The notes under the pieces are model-generated. The model was not told the DNA's origin. It ran no database searches and saw only the letters and a list, made by a program, of their open reading frames with translations. A program made the position numbers and the translations under genes. A stretch of 5,184 nucleotides of DNA from an uncultured Elusimicrobiales bacterium. GTDB lineage: Bacteria > Elusimicrobiota > Elusimicrobia > Elusimicrobiales > Elusimicrobiaceae. Positions 4,724-5,184 of this stretch are shown here, in pieces. The stretch lies in assembly GCA_944325235.1 (NCBI GenBank), contig CALUZE010000095.1, positions 1 to 5,184 of the forward strand, given 5' to 3'. Each line of letters starts with the position of its first letter. The first letter of the stretch is position 1.

Positions 4724-5182
4724 CTAACATTGATTTTGGCACGTAGCCCAATTTTTTATTTCATCTTGAGAACGGTTTTCCAGCAGGCTCCACGGGTCCT
4801 GCGGGTTGAAGTCCGGCGCGGCGTTGGTGCACGTTTGGCGGGTGACACGCGTGACGGGGTGTTCGTCGCATATCGTCAGCGTTTTGGTGCAGGAACAATC
4901 CGTTCCGTTGCATTCCAACTGGGTGGAAATCAGCCAGCGGCCGTCGGCCTTTTTGCACTGGGCGTTTTGCAGCGGGGCAGCGGGCTGTTCGGCCGGGCAG
5001 TGCAGGTAGGCACTCCAGCGTACGCCGGCCCATCCGCCTGCCAACACGAGCAGCACGGCCACCATCCCCCACGCCAGCGCCCACGCGGGGCGGCGGCGCG
5101 GCTGCCAGCCGTTTAAGCGGGCCCACACGCGCTGCTGGGCTTTGGCCTGCGGATCAAAATCCAGGCGGGAGGCTTTGTCCAT
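4724..5182 (-). CDS. Cys-rich single-span membrane protein, possible anti-sigma or redox sensor
   Basis: A 152-residue protein that I cannot assign to a family with certainty. Residues 1-33 are a charged cytoplasmic segment (containing QQRVWARLNGWQPRRR), 34-55 a transmembrane helix, and 57-152 an extracytoplasmic domain holding all nine cysteines (62, 76, 91, 96, 98, 105, 118, 148, 152), including ECNGTDCSC. The basic residues before the helix put the N-terminus in the cytoplasm. The general shape resembles membrane anti-sigma factors, which usually follow an ECF sigma gene; such a gene would be just outside the window. No zinc-binding HxxxCxxC motif is present. The ATG at 5182 is two bases from the window edge, so the Shine-Dalgarno sequence cannot be seen and the real start may lie further upstream. 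Its TAG overlaps the Shine-Dalgarno sequence of the thioredoxin-CcdA gene, 11 bases before that start, so the two are co-translated. Confidence 0.7.
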   Translation of the reverse strand: MDKASRLDFDPQAKAQQRVWARLNGWQPRRRPAWALAWGMVAVLLVLAGGWAGVRWSAYLHCPAEQPAAPLQNAQCKKADGRWLISTQLECNGTDCSCTKTLTICDEHPVTRVTRQTCTNAAPDFNPQDPWSLLENRSQDEIKNWATCQNQC

Positions 5183-5184
5183 CC

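Noticed and set aside
4713..4751. Longer starts (4751 or 4730) for the thioredoxin-CcdA gene
   Set aside because: They lack a Shine-Dalgarno sequence, put extra residues in front of the signal peptide, and the 4751 start overlaps the upstream coding region.
4730..5116. Plus-strand frame of 128 codons
   Set aside because: Antisense to the Cys-rich membrane protein, with no domain or ribosome binding site; the minus-strand frame has a coherent topology and operon spacing.

Overview
The window suggests a Gram-negative (diderm) bacterium with roughly balanced base composition. The evidence is an outer-membrane beta-barrel protein with a signal peptide, an EptA-type lipid A phosphoethanolamine transferase fragment, and periplasmic thiol chemistry. 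The phylum cannot be fixed from this sequence. The gene style (short intergenic gaps, strong AGGAG sites, compact GC-rich terminators) is compatible with a small host-associated genome, but that is a guess. Almost everything is on the minus strand; the only plus-strand gene is a small membrane protein at 338-601.

Reading left to right: 1-228 (-) is the N-terminal 76 codons of an EptA-like phosphoethanolamine transferase, cut by the window edge. 338-601 (+) is an 87-residue single-span membrane protein of unknown role, possibly read from a leaderless mRNA. A shared hairpin terminator (617-647) separates it from the convergent outer-membrane protein at 665-1420 (-). A tRNA-Ser(GGA) with encoded CCA lies at 1474-1563 (-), with its own extended -10 promoter and a terminator.

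1637-3238 (-) is an arsenic-type resistance unit in the order arsR, arsP-like permease, mini-thioredoxin. The arsR promoter (TTGATA-17-TATAAT) is covered by an imperfect 12-2-12 inverted repeat, the classic ArsR/SmtB operator layout. A second long AT-rich palindrome sits between arsR and the permease. The likely logic is that ArsR releases DNA when a trivalent arsenical binds its Cys-x-Cys site, the permease then exports the (organo)arsenical, and the small CxxC protein works with the permease through thiol chemistry.

3327-5182 (-) is a second, separately terminated unit: a Cys-rich, single-span membrane protein with the look of an anti-sigma or sensor protein, followed 11 bases later by an unusual fusion of an exported thioredoxin domain (CPHC), a long Ala/Pro/Glu linker and a CcdA/DsbD-type electron-transfer membrane domain. 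The most interesting idea here is that this pair forms a self-contained extracytoplasmic thiol relay with its own Cys-rich client or sensor, next to an ArsR-controlled thiol-active metal resistance operon. No stretch over 300 bases lacks a gene.
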